Origin: Alcanivorax sp. DG881
Lineage (GTDB): Bacteria; Pseudomonadota; Gammaproteobacteria; Pseudomonadales; Alcanivoracaceae
DNA length: 64,000 nucleotides
Direction of reading: 5' to 3'
Assembly: GCF_000155615.1 (NCBI RefSeq)
Contig: NZ_DS989915.1
Location: forward strand, 1,326,108 to 1,390,107
The position numbers and the translations under genes were made by a program. The notes under the pieces were generated by a model. That model worked only from the letters and a program-made list of their open reading frames with translations, ran no database searches and was not told the origin of the DNA. The first letter of the stretch is position 1. The number at the start of each line of letters is the position of its first letter. Below, piece by piece: positions 27,037-34,496 of the stretch.

Positions 27037-27938
27037 CAGCCGTACAACGTAAGGACCTGATACTGGTCGTGGACGATTCCCCGGATTCCCTCGGCATGAT
27101 TCATCAAGCGCTGGACCAGGCCGGGCTCACCGCACTGATTGCCCTGGAAGGTCTGCAAGCGCTGAGTATTGCCGAAAAGATGACACCGGACCTGATCCTG
27201 ATGGATGCGATCATGCCCACCCTGGATGGTTTCGAGACCTGCCGTCGCCTGAAAAAACATCCCGGCCTGGCCTCGGTCCCGGTGATCTTCATGACCGGGC
27301 TCACCGAAAGTGAGGACGTGGTGCGGGGGCTTGAAGCCGGTGGCGTGGACTACATTACCAAGCCGGTGCGGCCCAACGAGCTGATAGCCCGGATTCGCGT
27401 ACATCTGAACAATGCCCGCATGACCCAAAGCGCCCACACCACCCTGGACCGACTAGGCCAGACCAGCTTTTCCACCAACTCGGCCGGGCAGTGGCGCTGG
27501 GCAACCCCACAGGCCGACCTGTTACTGGAAAAGGCCAACGTGGACCGCCGCGCCCTGGCCGAGCCGATACAACGCTGGCTGAAGCATCAGCCCGAGCGAG
27601 GCCAGCAACTCAACCAACTCCCGGGCAATCTGGGGTTACGCTATCTGGGCCATTCGGCAAGTGGTGAAGAAAACGGCGAACACCTGTTCCGGCTGCTCCA
27701 TCACGACAGCGATGCGGAGCTGGAACTACTGAAAAACGCACTACATGTGACGCACCGCGAGGCCCAGGTGCTGGTGTGGATTGCCCACGGTAAAACCAAC
27801 CGGGAAATTGCCCAGATTCTTGAGCTCAGCCCCCGCACCGTGAACAAACACCTGGAACAAATCTTCCGCAAACTGGGCGTGGAAAACCGCACCGCCGCGG
27901 CGGCCATGGTCATTCAATACCTTACCCAGATTCACTGA
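27033..27938 (+). CDS. LuxR/NarL-type response regulator
   Basis: 301 residues. The N-terminal receiver has the acidic pair Asp14-Asp15, phospho-acceptor Asp58 (LILMDAIMP), Thr in FMTGL and Lys in YITKPV. The C-terminal LuxR helix-turn-helix reads LTHREAQVLVWIAHGKTNREIA and RTVNKHLEQIFRKLGVENR. A linker of about 100 residues separates them. It overlaps the kinase stop by four bases, so they form one two-component system. NarL/LuxR-type regulators bind short palindromes, which fits the shared TACGTCA-TT-TGACGYA sites. Confidence 0.93.
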   Translation: MTAVQRKDLILVVDDSPDSLGMIHQALDQAGLTALIALEGLQALSIAEKMTPDLILMDAIMPTLDGFETCRRLKKHPGLASVPVIFMTGLTESEDVVRGLEAGGVDYITKPVRPNELIARIRVHLNNARMTQSAHTTLDRLGQTSFSTNSAGQWRWATPQADLLLEKANVDRRALAEPIQRWLKHQPERGQQLNQLPGNLGLRYLGHSASGEENGEHLFRLLHHDSDAELELLKNALHVTHREAQVLVWIAHGKTNREIAQILELSPRTVNKHLEQIFRKLGVENRTAAAAMVIQYLTQIH

Positions 27939-28456
27939 GCCCCAGTCACCACCTCAGGCAACAACAGCACCACCCCCGCATAACTGGCTACCAGCAACGC
28001 CATGGCGACCCCGAGCCCAAGGAAGGGGCCCACGTTCAGGGAACGGTGGTAGATAAAACTCTGCGCCGCCAACTGCCAGCTCACCAGCACCAGATAGAGC
28101 AGTTCGATAGCACTCAGCGACTGCTCCATGCTGGCATTCAGCGCCAGCAACGGCAGGCTCATGAGGGTCAGAATCACATCCACCCCTACCAGCGACAGGG
28201 CGGTCTGCAACCAGCGCCCCTGCAGGCCCTTGAACGATAGCAACAGGCCAGTACCCGCCAGCACCACCGTCAACGACAGCAACTGGCTGCTTACCAACAC
28301 CCCAATGGGCAATGCGGTCTGCAGGCTGCCCACCAGTAGCTGCAACACAAACCAGCCGGCCAGCACCAGAGCCAGCAACGATGGGGAATACGGGGCATTC
28401 TCCGGGCTGGCACGAAATATGGCCAACCGCCAAAACAGGGTCATCAATACAGTCAT
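27932..28456 (-). CDS. Hypothetical polytopic membrane protein (Yip1-like)
   Basis: 174 residues with five likely membrane helices (for example LALVLAGWFVLQLLVGSL, LTVVLAGTGLLLSF, LGLGVAMALLVASYAGVVLL). The layout and the Ala/Leu-rich helices recall bacterial Yip1-family proteins, but no diagnostic motif is seen. It converges on the response regulator gene and overlaps its last 7 bases. A function cannot be assigned. Confidence 0.6.
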   Translation of the reverse strand: MTVLMTLFWRLAIFRASPENAPYSPSLLALVLAGWFVLQLLVGSLQTALPIGVLVSSQLLSLTVVLAGTGLLLSFKGLQGRWLQTALSLVGVDVILTLMSLPLLALNASMEQSLSAIELLYLVLVSWQLAAQSFIYHRSLNVGPFLGLGVAMALLVASYAGVVLLLPEVVTGAQ

Positions 28457-28496
28457 GGATCCTCCGGGCCGCTATTCTTTCAGAGCCGGGGAGAAA

Positions 28497-28642
28497 CAGC
28501 TACTAGCTGCGAGCGTCTAGCTACGAGAAAACATAAAACCACTGCCGCTATTCCTCCTCCCCCCGCTTAGTATCGCGGGCACAGCGCAACACGCAGGCAC
28601 CTACCCATCCCGCGTCTCGCAGCTGGAAGCTCGTAGCTTGTC
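28497..28642. repeat. Inverted-arm stutter repeat (AGCTACGAG type) upstream of pfp
   Basis: Left arm 28497-28527 contains CAGCTACTAGCTGCGAGCG and CTAGCTACGAG; right arm 28615-28642 is CTCGCAGCTGGAAGCTCGTA and onward. The arms are imperfect reverse complements around about 87 bases. It lies in the 265-base divergent region between the Yip1-like gene and the phosphofructokinase gene. Confidence 0.6.
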
Positions 28643-28721
28643 TTTGTTTCGTCCGACAACTGCGGGTGTGTTTCATGGTCTCCTTCGCTAGAATGCACGC
28701 AAATTGAATAAGGGGTCTCAC

Positions 28722-29984
28722 ATGGCGCGTAAAAACGCTTTCTACGCTCAGTCCGGCGGTGTCACCGCCGTCATCAATGCTTCCGCTGCCGGCGTCATCG
28801 AAGCCGCCCGGGAAAACAAGGATGTGATCGGCAAGGTCTACGCCGGCCGGAACGGCATCATCGGCGCACTCACTGAAGAGCTGATCGATACCAGCAAAGA
28901 AAGCAAAAGCGCCATTGAAGCGCTCAAGCACACCCCCGGCGGCGCCTTCGGCTCCTGCCGCTACAAACTGAAAGACCTGAAGACCTCCCAGCGCGAATAC
29001 GAGCGCCTGATCGAAGTCTTCAAGGCACACAACATCGGCTACTTCTTCTACAACGGTGGTGGCGACTCCGCCGACACCTGCCTGAAAGTCTCCCAGCTGT
29101 CCGAGAAGATGGGCTACCCGATCCAGGCCATCCACGTACCCAAGACCGTGGACAACGACCTGCCCTTCACCGACGTAAGCCCCGGCTTCGGCTCGGTCGC
29201 CAAATACACCGCCGTGAGCTGCCGCGAAGCCGCCCTGGACGTGGCCAGCATGTGCGCCACCTCCACCAAGGTGTTCGTGATGGAAGTCATGGGCCGCCAC
29301 GCGGGCTGGATTGCCGCGTCCGCCGGTCTTGCCAAGGAAGACGCCGATGATGCGCCGCACCTGATCCTGTTCCCGGAAATTGCTTTCGACAAGGCCGCCT
29401 TCATGAAGAAGGTGGACGCCACCGTCAAGAAAGCCGGCTACTGTGTGATCGTGGTATCCGAAGGCGCCCGCTACGAAGACGGCACCTTCCTGGCCGATGC
29501 CGGCAACACCGACGCCTTCGGCCACAAGCAGCTGGGCGGCGTGGCGCCGGTGATTGCACAGATGGTGAAAGACGAACTGGGCTACAAATACCACTGGGCG
29601 GTGAGCGACTACCTGCAGCGGGCAGCGCGCCACATTGCCTCCGCCACCGACGTGGAGCAGGCCTACGCCGTGGGCCGTGCCGCAGTGGAATTCGCCGTGG
29701 CCGGCAAGAATGCGGTCATGCCCACCGTGGTTCGCAAGGACACCAAAAAGTACAGCTGGACCATCGGCGAAGCCCCACTGAAGAAAGTCGCCAACGTGGA
29801 AAAGAAAATGCCGCGCAAGTACATCAGCAAGGATGGCTTCGGCATCACCCCCGCCGGCCGCGCCTACCTGGAACCGCTGATTGGTGGCGAGTCCTACCCG
29901 CCTTTCAAAAACGGCCTGCCGCAGTTCGCCAAGCTGAAACTGGCCCCGGTGGCCAAGAAGCTGAACGACGCCTTCGAGGTGTAA
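28722..29984 (+). CDS. pfp: 6-phosphofructokinase, pyrophosphate-dependent type
   Basis: 420 residues that phosphorylate fructose 6-phosphate, probably with PPi as donor and therefore reversibly. Landmarks are the start AFYAQSGGVTAVINASAAGV, YNGGGDSADTC in the donor site, PKTVDNDLPF in the catalytic site (PKT in place of the PGT of ATP-dependent enzymes), and MGRHAGWIAASAGL. Lys in PKTVDND and the Asp in GGGDS are the recognised marks of PPi use. AAGGGG precedes the ATG; an upstream in-frame ATG at 28704 is less well placed. It is followed by a strong terminator. Confidence 0.9.
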   Translation: MARKNAFYAQSGGVTAVINASAAGVIEAARENKDVIGKVYAGRNGIIGALTEELIDTSKESKSAIEALKHTPGGAFGSCRYKLKDLKTSQREYERLIEVFKAHNIGYFFYNGGGDSADTCLKVSQLSEKMGYPIQAIHVPKTVDNDLPFTDVSPGFGSVAKYTAVSCREAALDVASMCATSTKVFVMEVMGRHAGWIAASAGLAKEDADDAPHLILFPEIAFDKAAFMKKVDATVKKAGYCVIVVSEGARYEDGTFLADAGNTDAFGHKQLGGVAPVIAQMVKDELGYKYHWAVSDYLQRAARHIASATDVEQAYAVGRAAVEFAVAGKNAVMPTVVRKDTKKYSWTIGEAPLKKVANVEKKMPRKYISKDGFGITPAGRAYLEPLIGGESYPPFKNGLPQFAKLKLAPVAKKLNDAFEV

Positions 29985-30013
29985 GCCACACCTAAGCCAC
30001 ACCCCGAAACGAC

Positions 30014-30045
30014 AAACGCCCCGCATCGCGGGGCGTTTTTATTTT
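30014..30045 (+). terminator. Rho-independent terminator after pfp
   Basis: AAACGCCCCGC-ATC-GCGGGGCGTTT followed by TTATTTT: an 11-bp stem, 30 bases after the stop codon. Confidence 0.92.
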
Positions 30046-30115
30046 AACTCCGGACTCACGCCTTCAACTCCACTAATGCCCCCTGTAGGAGATTCTATGT
30101 TGTCCACCCCTGTCT

Positions 30116-31054
30116 TCATGAGGCAGGGGCCGGCTGATAGTCGGTGCCATTTTTCATAAGCGCGAAGGCGATACGAACCAGTTTGCGCGCCAGAATGACC
30201 AGCGCTTGGGTGGTTGCCAGCCCACGGTCCAGATAAGCCTGATAGACCCCTGCCCAACGCTTGCTCCGGCGAGCGGCCATGGCCGCGCAGTAAAGCAGCC
30301 TACGAGTTTCTGAGTCGCCTTTCTTGGTCAGTTTTCGCTTGCCGGTCTTGGTGCCTGAGTCTTTCACGTGAACGTCCATTCCCAGGAAGGCCACGAACGC
30401 ATCACTGTTCCTGAAGTCGCCTCGCAGGAAGGCCATGACAAGGGCATAGGCTGTCAGATCGCCCACGCCCTCCAGGGCTTTGCAACGCTTCACCTGATCA
30501 CAGAGCCCTGCCTCTCTGACCGCGTCGCGAAGGTGCTTCTGGATCTGTGCATCCAGCGTGTTGATCTGAGAGATCAGCCTCTTTAAGCCGGCTTTGAGTA
30601 GCGGCTCTGCACCCAGGCTTTGCTGGATAATGGTCCGCGCCTTGACCAGTGCAGCCCGGCGACGCAGCAGGATCTGCAGCGTCCGATACGCCTTGGGTGG
30701 CGGGCTCCAGCGGCGCAACGCCTCTTTTTCATGTTGCAGATGGCGGGCAAGTAGCTGTGCGTCAGAGGCGTCCGTTTTGGCACGACCACCTGTGCCCTTG
30801 CGGTAATGGTGGAGGCGAGAACCATCAATCACGTAGATGTGATGGCCTTTACGGTGGGCCAGCTCGATGGCATCCATGTGATAAGTGCCAGTGGCCTCGA
30901 TGGCTATCTCACAGTGGGCAGGCAGACCCTTGAGCCAAGCCCGAATGGCTTGGGGTGTGTTCTCAATGGAATAGGTCTGGCCCAGGAAATAGATGACCAA
31001 CTCGGCCTTGGCCACGTCGATGCCGATAATGGAGGGTTCTACTTGCATTGCCAC
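30116..31054 (-). CDS. IS110-family transposase (DEDD recombinase)
   Basis: 312 residues, full length. The RuvC-like N-terminal DEDD domain has Asp13 (IIGIDVAKAEL), Glu53 (AIEATGTYH), and Asp95 and Asp98 (KTDASDAQLLARH). A coiled-coil middle part precedes the C-terminal Transposase_20 domain with the HhH-like CKALEGVGDLTAYALVMAFL and the conserved serine region around Ser233 (KDSGTKTGKRKLTKKG). No frameshift or stop is seen, so the element may be active. It acts with a bridge RNA in studied family members. Confidence 0.95.
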   Translation of the reverse strand: MAMQVEPSIIGIDVAKAELVIYFLGQTYSIENTPQAIRAWLKGLPAHCEIAIEATGTYHMDAIELAHRKGHHIYVIDGSRLHHYRKGTGGRAKTDASDAQLLARHLQHEKEALRRWSPPPKAYRTLQILLRRRAALVKARTIIQQSLGAEPLLKAGLKRLISQINTLDAQIQKHLRDAVREAGLCDQVKRCKALEGVGDLTAYALVMAFLRGDFRNSDAFVAFLGMDVHVKDSGTKTGKRKLTKKGDSETRRLLYCAAMAARRSKRWAGVYQAYLDRGLATTQALVILARKLVRIAFALMKNGTDYQPAPAS

Positions 31055-31079
31055 TGAACAGCCCCTTGCGCTAGGTTAC

Positions 31080-31245
31080 ACATGCTTGTCGGTGCGCACC
31101 TGAACGCTGGCTTGCTAGGTATCGTCGGTCTGAGGTGCAACTCAGCCGATGGATTCTTTATCGGCGTATGAATAGGTGCGAGGTGGGGCCAAATCTCCTA
31201 CCGTCTGTACCTTAGGTCAGATGCCCCTTTGGTCCCTCCACCCCG
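31080..31245 (-). ncRNA. Candidate IS110 bridge RNA
   Basis: The non-coding end upstream of the transposase contains guide-like words in the expected order on the minus strand. CTCCTAC (31195-31201) equals the core plus right target half (CTCCTACAGG on the minus strand), so its transcript could pair with that target. GATTCT (31152-31157) matches the left donor end (AGATTCTATG at 30090). A left target guide is not clear; the best is the AAGGGG region near 31225-31230. Ends are approximate and the RNA is inferred from family knowledge. Confidence 0.5.
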
Positions 31246-31286
31246 GCAAGTCCTGCATGGTTGCAGGAGGAGCATTCAAACATACA

Positions 31287-31437
31287 AGTTCCCTTCCAGG
31301 GGACGAACCGTACGAAATCGACCGAAGGTCGGTCAGGAATTTCAGGTTTCGACAAACTGAATGAAGGCATGAGGTGAACGTCAACTGTTTCCCTCGCCCA
31401 AGCTCGGGTTCGTCCCCTGGAAGGGAACTCCTACAGG
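31287..31437. repeat. Palindromic MITE/REP-like element interrupted by the IS
   Basis: A perfect 23-base inverted repeat: arm 31287-31309 (starts AGTTCCCTTCC, ends GACGAACC) and arm 31407-31429 (starts GGTTCGTC, ends GGGAACT), with a 97-base middle containing a small GACCGAAGGTC hairpin. The outer part of the left arm, CCTGTAGGAG, is now at 30082-30091 on the far side of the IS. The uninterrupted element would be about 160 bp with arms of about 31 bases. Confidence 0.75.
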
Positions 31438-31461
31438 CGGACTGGAATCGGGCAGCCAGCG

Positions 31462-31866
31462 CTACTTCTCCATCGCCGCCATGTCCATCCACATCATTTC
31501 CCACACATGCCCGTCCGGGTCCGCCAGGTTGCGGTTATACATAAACCCCAGATCCTGAACCGGGTTGATATCGGCGGTGCCGCCGTTCTCGGCAGCGGCC
31601 GCATTCACGGCATCCACCGCATCGCGGCTGTCAAAGGAAAGAGCCAGCATCACTTCACTGGAAGAGGAAGGCGGGATCGGCCGGTCCGTAAAGGTCCGCC
31701 ACTTGTCGTGGGTCAGCAGCATCACATGGATCGCCTCGCTCCACACCATGCAGGCGGCCGTCTCGTCGGTGAATTGCGGATTGTTCTCAAACCCCAGTGC
31801 AGAGTAAAAATTCATGGCTACCGTCAAATCCGCCACGGGCAGGTTCACAAAGATCATTCGAGTCAT
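31462..31866 (-). CDS. VOC-family protein (glyoxalase/bleomycin-resistance fold)
   Basis: 134 residues with two beta-alpha-beta-beta-beta modules. The start MTRMIFVNLPVADLTVAMNF and the ending DPDGHVWEMMWMD are typical of the family. The Glu in the last motif could be a metal ligand; a classic first His is absent. The substrate is unknown. The ATG at 31866 is chosen because AAGGAG lies at the right distance; a longer frame upstream lacks family features. It is the first gene after the IS and palindrome. Confidence 0.8.
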   Translation of the reverse strand: MTRMIFVNLPVADLTVAMNFYSALGFENNPQFTDETAACMVWSEAIHVMLLTHDKWRTFTDRPIPPSSSSEVMLALSFDSRDAVDAVNAAAAENGGTADINPVQDLGFMYNRNLADPDGHVWEMMWMDMAAMEK

Positions 31867-31991
31867 GGTGCTGTCTCCTTGATTATTCATTTGGGAATCC
31901 CTGGCACAATGTGCCGTCATGATCTAATCGATTGGACCAGTACGATTTCGACAGCCTGATGACTATTTTTTCATGCTCAGCCATTTGCCCA

Positions 31992-32762
31992 TCAACATTC
32001 ATAGTCATACTGCCCGAACACCGCGTTATGGCTAAACCGGTAGTCTTCCCCCGCCTTGATGGCTTTCAAAAAAGCGACCTCCTGCTTCAGCGTCACAGGC
32101 GCAAGCAACTGATCCGCACCCCCTCCGCGATACTGCTTCTTGCCCACTGTTTCCGTATCAATCACAAACCGGGACATATTGCTCCAGTTATGTAACGCGA
32201 AGTCGAAGTCATGCCAGCTGATGGAGCAATTACCCGCCATGGTCTTCTTCAAGGCCACTTCGGCACTTTCAAAACGCGGGGCCTCCGCGAACACGAACGC
32301 CAGCATTTTAAGTATTTTCTGCTGCTGAATTTCCTCCTCCACGTCCTGGTAAGTCCGGGTTACACCCTCCGCGTAAAACTTCAGGAAATCCTGGTCAGCG
32401 ATCAAACTGAGGGAGTGCTCGAAATTGGCCTTGTTGAGCGTCAGTGGCAAGCGGTTGTTATAGCGAACGATATGGTCCGGCAACGGCAGTTTGTTGATGG
32501 TGAGCAGGTAGAGGTTTTTTGTGTTCATGCCGAGGGTGTTTACCACTGGCTGCTTGCCCGGGCAGCGCTCGGTAATATGGACATCCAGGATGGTATTGTC
32601 ATTGCCCAGCCTCGGCCGGATCTCTCCGGTGACAAAAGCCACAATGTGGTCAAGTGAGTAGGCTTCTCCCCCTTCGGCAGTAAAATCATAGTGGCAAGTG
32701 TTGGCACTGGCCGTGGCAGACATCCCCAAGGCGAATACCACCGCCATAATGCGTTTCAACAT
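31992..32762 (-). CDS. Hypothetical secreted protein
   Basis: 256 residues. A signal peptide (LKRIMAVVFALGMSATASA|NT) points to the periplasm or the outside. The mature part has three or four cysteines (CHYDF, ERCPGK, GNCSIS and the C-terminal Cys), which could form disulfides, and an amphipathic helical stretch in the middle. No family is recognised. GGAGGG precedes the ATG at 32762; a longer in-frame start gives no signal peptide. It stands alone, 136 bases from the DUF1090 gene. Confidence 0.65.
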   Translation of the reverse strand: MLKRIMAVVFALGMSATASANTCHYDFTAEGGEAYSLDHIVAFVTGEIRPRLGNDNTILDVHITERCPGKQPVVNTLGMNTKNLYLLTINKLPLPDHIVRYNNRLPLTLNKANFEHSLSLIADQDFLKFYAEGVTRTYQDVEEEIQQQKILKMLAFVFAEAPRFESAEVALKKTMAGNCSISWHDFDFALHNWSNMSRFVIDTETVGKKQYRGGGADQLLAPVTLKQEVAFLKAIKAGEDYRFSHNAVFGQYDYEC

Positions 32763-32898
32763 GATCCCTCCGGTTTTATTGGCTTCCCTTCCCGTGGCGG
32801 CGAGGCGCAAGACCGCCCACCAATGCCACGTTTTTCATAAGCCAATTAACCAGAAAAGCCCCGCCTTCACAAATGGCGGGGCCTTGGCACGCAATTAC

Positions 32899-33318
32899 TC
32901 AAAATTCGGACAAGGCCTTCTGCAAGGCCTCCAGCTCTGTTATCTCATCCGCGATTTTTTTCTGGTACTTGGCGACCTTTTCCCCGTCACCATCAGCCCG
33001 GGCCTCGTCGAGGTCTTTCTGATAGTCCAACAGATCACTTCGCGATTCTTCAATATCGTCTTTTAATTCCTGGCGCAGGGAGTCATCCGTGCAATGATCC
33101 CGGGCTTCGGCAAGGGCTTTTTCCAACCCAGCGACCTTATCTGCATTGGCCTGCTTCTCGGCGTTATCTATCTGCGTTTCAATCTCACAGAACTTCCGCT
33201 CACAGCCGACCAACCCATCGCAACGGGAGGAGGCCGTCACAGGTGCGGAAAGTGAGCCAACCACTAGCGCGGTTAACGCGGGTACCGTGAATGCAAATCT
33301 GGTTTTCGATCTGTCCAT
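32899..33318 (-). CDS. DUF1090-like secreted coiled-coil protein (YqjC type)
   Basis: 139 residues: signal peptide (cut near VTASS), a cysteine cluster CDGLVGCERKFCEIE, then a long charged coiled coil with a further Cys in DHCTDDS. This is the pattern of the DUF1090/YqjC family of small periplasmic proteins, induced by stress in E. coli but of unknown function. GGGAGAGAAGATA precedes the ATG at 33318. A longer frame from 33393 lacks a signal peptide. Confidence 0.75.
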   Translation of the reverse strand: MDRSKTRFAFTVPALTALVVGSLSAPVTASSRCDGLVGCERKFCEIETQIDNAEKQANADKVAGLEKALAEARDHCTDDSLRQELKDDIEESRSDLLDYQKDLDEARADGDGEKVAKYQKKIADEITELEALQKALSEF

Positions 33319-33484
33319 TATCTTCTCTCCCTGAATGGCCCGTGGGTAGCGGTTGATTCCAGTCCGGTCTTGCCGCGGGCAGGTATTGACCATGCCGAAC
33401 CCGGCTTCGCCGGGTTTATTGACGTTACAAGATCACGCCCCGCTTGCACATGATCGCCATCAGATCACCGGCTACACTGGGGCC

Positions 33485-34108
33485 ATGATACGTTTTGCTG
33501 TAGTGATGCTTGCTGCGCTCTTGTCGTTACCGGGCGGGAGCCCGGCCGATGACAGCAAGGTGACCGTACTGGTAGTACGCCATCGCTGGCATACGGGTAT
33601 TGCCTTCCCTGCGGAGCAGCTCGATCCTGCACTGCAGTTTCTCCCTGCCTATTTTTCGAAACCCGCCTACTATGAAATGGGTTGGGGTGATGATGCCTTC
33701 TACCGCCAGGACAACAGCACCTGGCGACTGGTCCGCGCCATGTTGTGGCCAACGAACAGCGTACTGCATGTGGTCGCACTGGACCGGCACCCCGAAACGC
33801 TCCCCCACGGGGACATTCAGCCGCTGTGCGTCAGCAGCACGCAACTGGCGGCACTGCAACGGGCAATCGCCAGCGACTTCGTGCTGGACGATAACGGCAC
33901 CCCCTCCAACGCCGACCCCGGGCTGTATGGCGACAGCCGTTTCTTTCCCGCGCACGGTATCTTCTGGCTCGGCAATACCTGTAACAGCTGGACGGCCCGG
34001 CGACTCAAGGCTCTCGATATTCCCATGGATTACCTGACGCTGACCGCCGACGGTGTCATGCAGCAACTCACCGGACGCACCGCCTGTCGGGAAGCCAACC
34101 ATTATTAA
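33485..34108 (+). CDS. DUF2459 (TIGR02117) family protein
   Basis: 207 residues with a signal peptide (MIRFAVVMLAALLSLPGGSPA|DD). The mature domain contains VVRHRWHTGIAFPAEQL, YYEMGWGDDAFYRQ, and the C-terminal GIFWLGNTCNSWTARRLKA with its Cys, Asn and Ser. These are the conserved blocks of DUF2459, possibly a cysteine-type hydrolase fold of the envelope. The function is unknown. The ATG at 33485 is preferred because the signal peptide then starts at the N-terminus. Confidence 0.75.
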   Translation: MIRFAVVMLAALLSLPGGSPADDSKVTVLVVRHRWHTGIAFPAEQLDPALQFLPAYFSKPAYYEMGWGDDAFYRQDNSTWRLVRAMLWPTNSVLHVVALDRHPETLPHGDIQPLCVSSTQLAALQRAIASDFVLDDNGTPSNADPGLYGDSRFFPAHGIFWLGNTCNSWTARRLKALDIPMDYLTLTADGVMQQLTGRTACREANHY

Positions 34109-34164
34109 ACAAAATGGTTGAATATTTATTTTTGCCCCTATAAATTAAACCTTATGGTTAAACA
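34097..34164 (+). promoter_or_regulatory. Candidate operator of the ArsR-type gene
   Basis: An AT-rich segment holds AACCAT (34097-34102) pairing with ATGGTT (34113-34118), and AACCTTATGGTT right at the ArsR start codon. Repeated ATGGTT/AACCAT words around a self-controlling ArsR gene suggest an operator. The site is inferred. Confidence 0.35.
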
Positions 34165-34483
34165 AAACGATCAACACTTGGATGCTGTCTTTGCTGCTCT
34201 TGCCGATCCCACCCGGCGGGCCATGCTGCAACAACTGGAACAGGGCCCTTGCAACGTGGGCGAACTGGCAGAGCCTTTCGCCATGTCATTCGCTGGCGCC
34301 TCCAAGCACGTCAAAGTGCTGGAGAAGGCCGGGCTGCTTATCCGCGAGGTGCAGGGCCGAAAGCACCATTGCCGACTGAACGCCGCCCCCATGGCGGAGG
34401 CAGACGCCTGGCTACAACGCTATCGGGTGTTCTGGAACGACAAACTGGACGCGCTGGAACAGGCGCTCAAGGACGGAGACTGA
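34154..34483 (+). CDS. ArsR-family transcriptional regulator
   Basis: 109 residues with a winged helix-turn-helix: FAALADPTRRAMLQQLEQGP, then the recognition part FAMSFAGASKHVKVLEKAGL and the wing VQGRKHHCRL. It lacks the metal-binding CxC of arsenic sensors. It belongs to the group encoded beside AHSA1/SRPBCC proteins. The ATG at 34154 gives the family start; an upstream ATG at 34118 overlaps the AT-rich operator. It is the first gene of a three-gene operon. Confidence 0.87.
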   Translation: MVKQNDQHLDAVFAALADPTRRAMLQQLEQGPCNVGELAEPFAMSFAGASKHVKVLEKAGLLIREVQGRKHHCRLNAAPMAEADAWLQRYRVFWNDKLDALEQALKDGD

Positions 34484-34496
34484 CAGGAGGTTTGAG

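Larger units (their letters stand above)
30092..31288 (-). mobile_element. Intact IS110-family insertion sequence, about 1,197 bp
   Basis: The limits come from the target. CCTGTAGGAG (30082-30091) and AGTTCCCTTCC (31287-31297) join to give exactly the reverse complement of the uninterrupted arm GGGAACTCCTACAGG at 31423-31437. The dinucleotide AG (CT on the transposase strand) stands at both ends, as expected for the two-base core of IS110 elements. There are 24 bases after the transposase stop and 234 before its start. The long upstream end is where IS110-group elements encode their bridge RNA. There are no terminal inverted repeats, as is normal for the family. Confidence 0.85.

Noticed and set aside
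28548..30026. 492-codon minus-strand frame across the phosphofructokinase gene
   Set aside because: Low-complexity Gly/Val/His composition and complete overlap with a well-supported enzyme gene; no ribosome binding site.
30039..30257. 72-codon minus-strand frame at the end of the IS
   Set aside because: It overlaps the 3' end of the transposase in another frame and has no family features.
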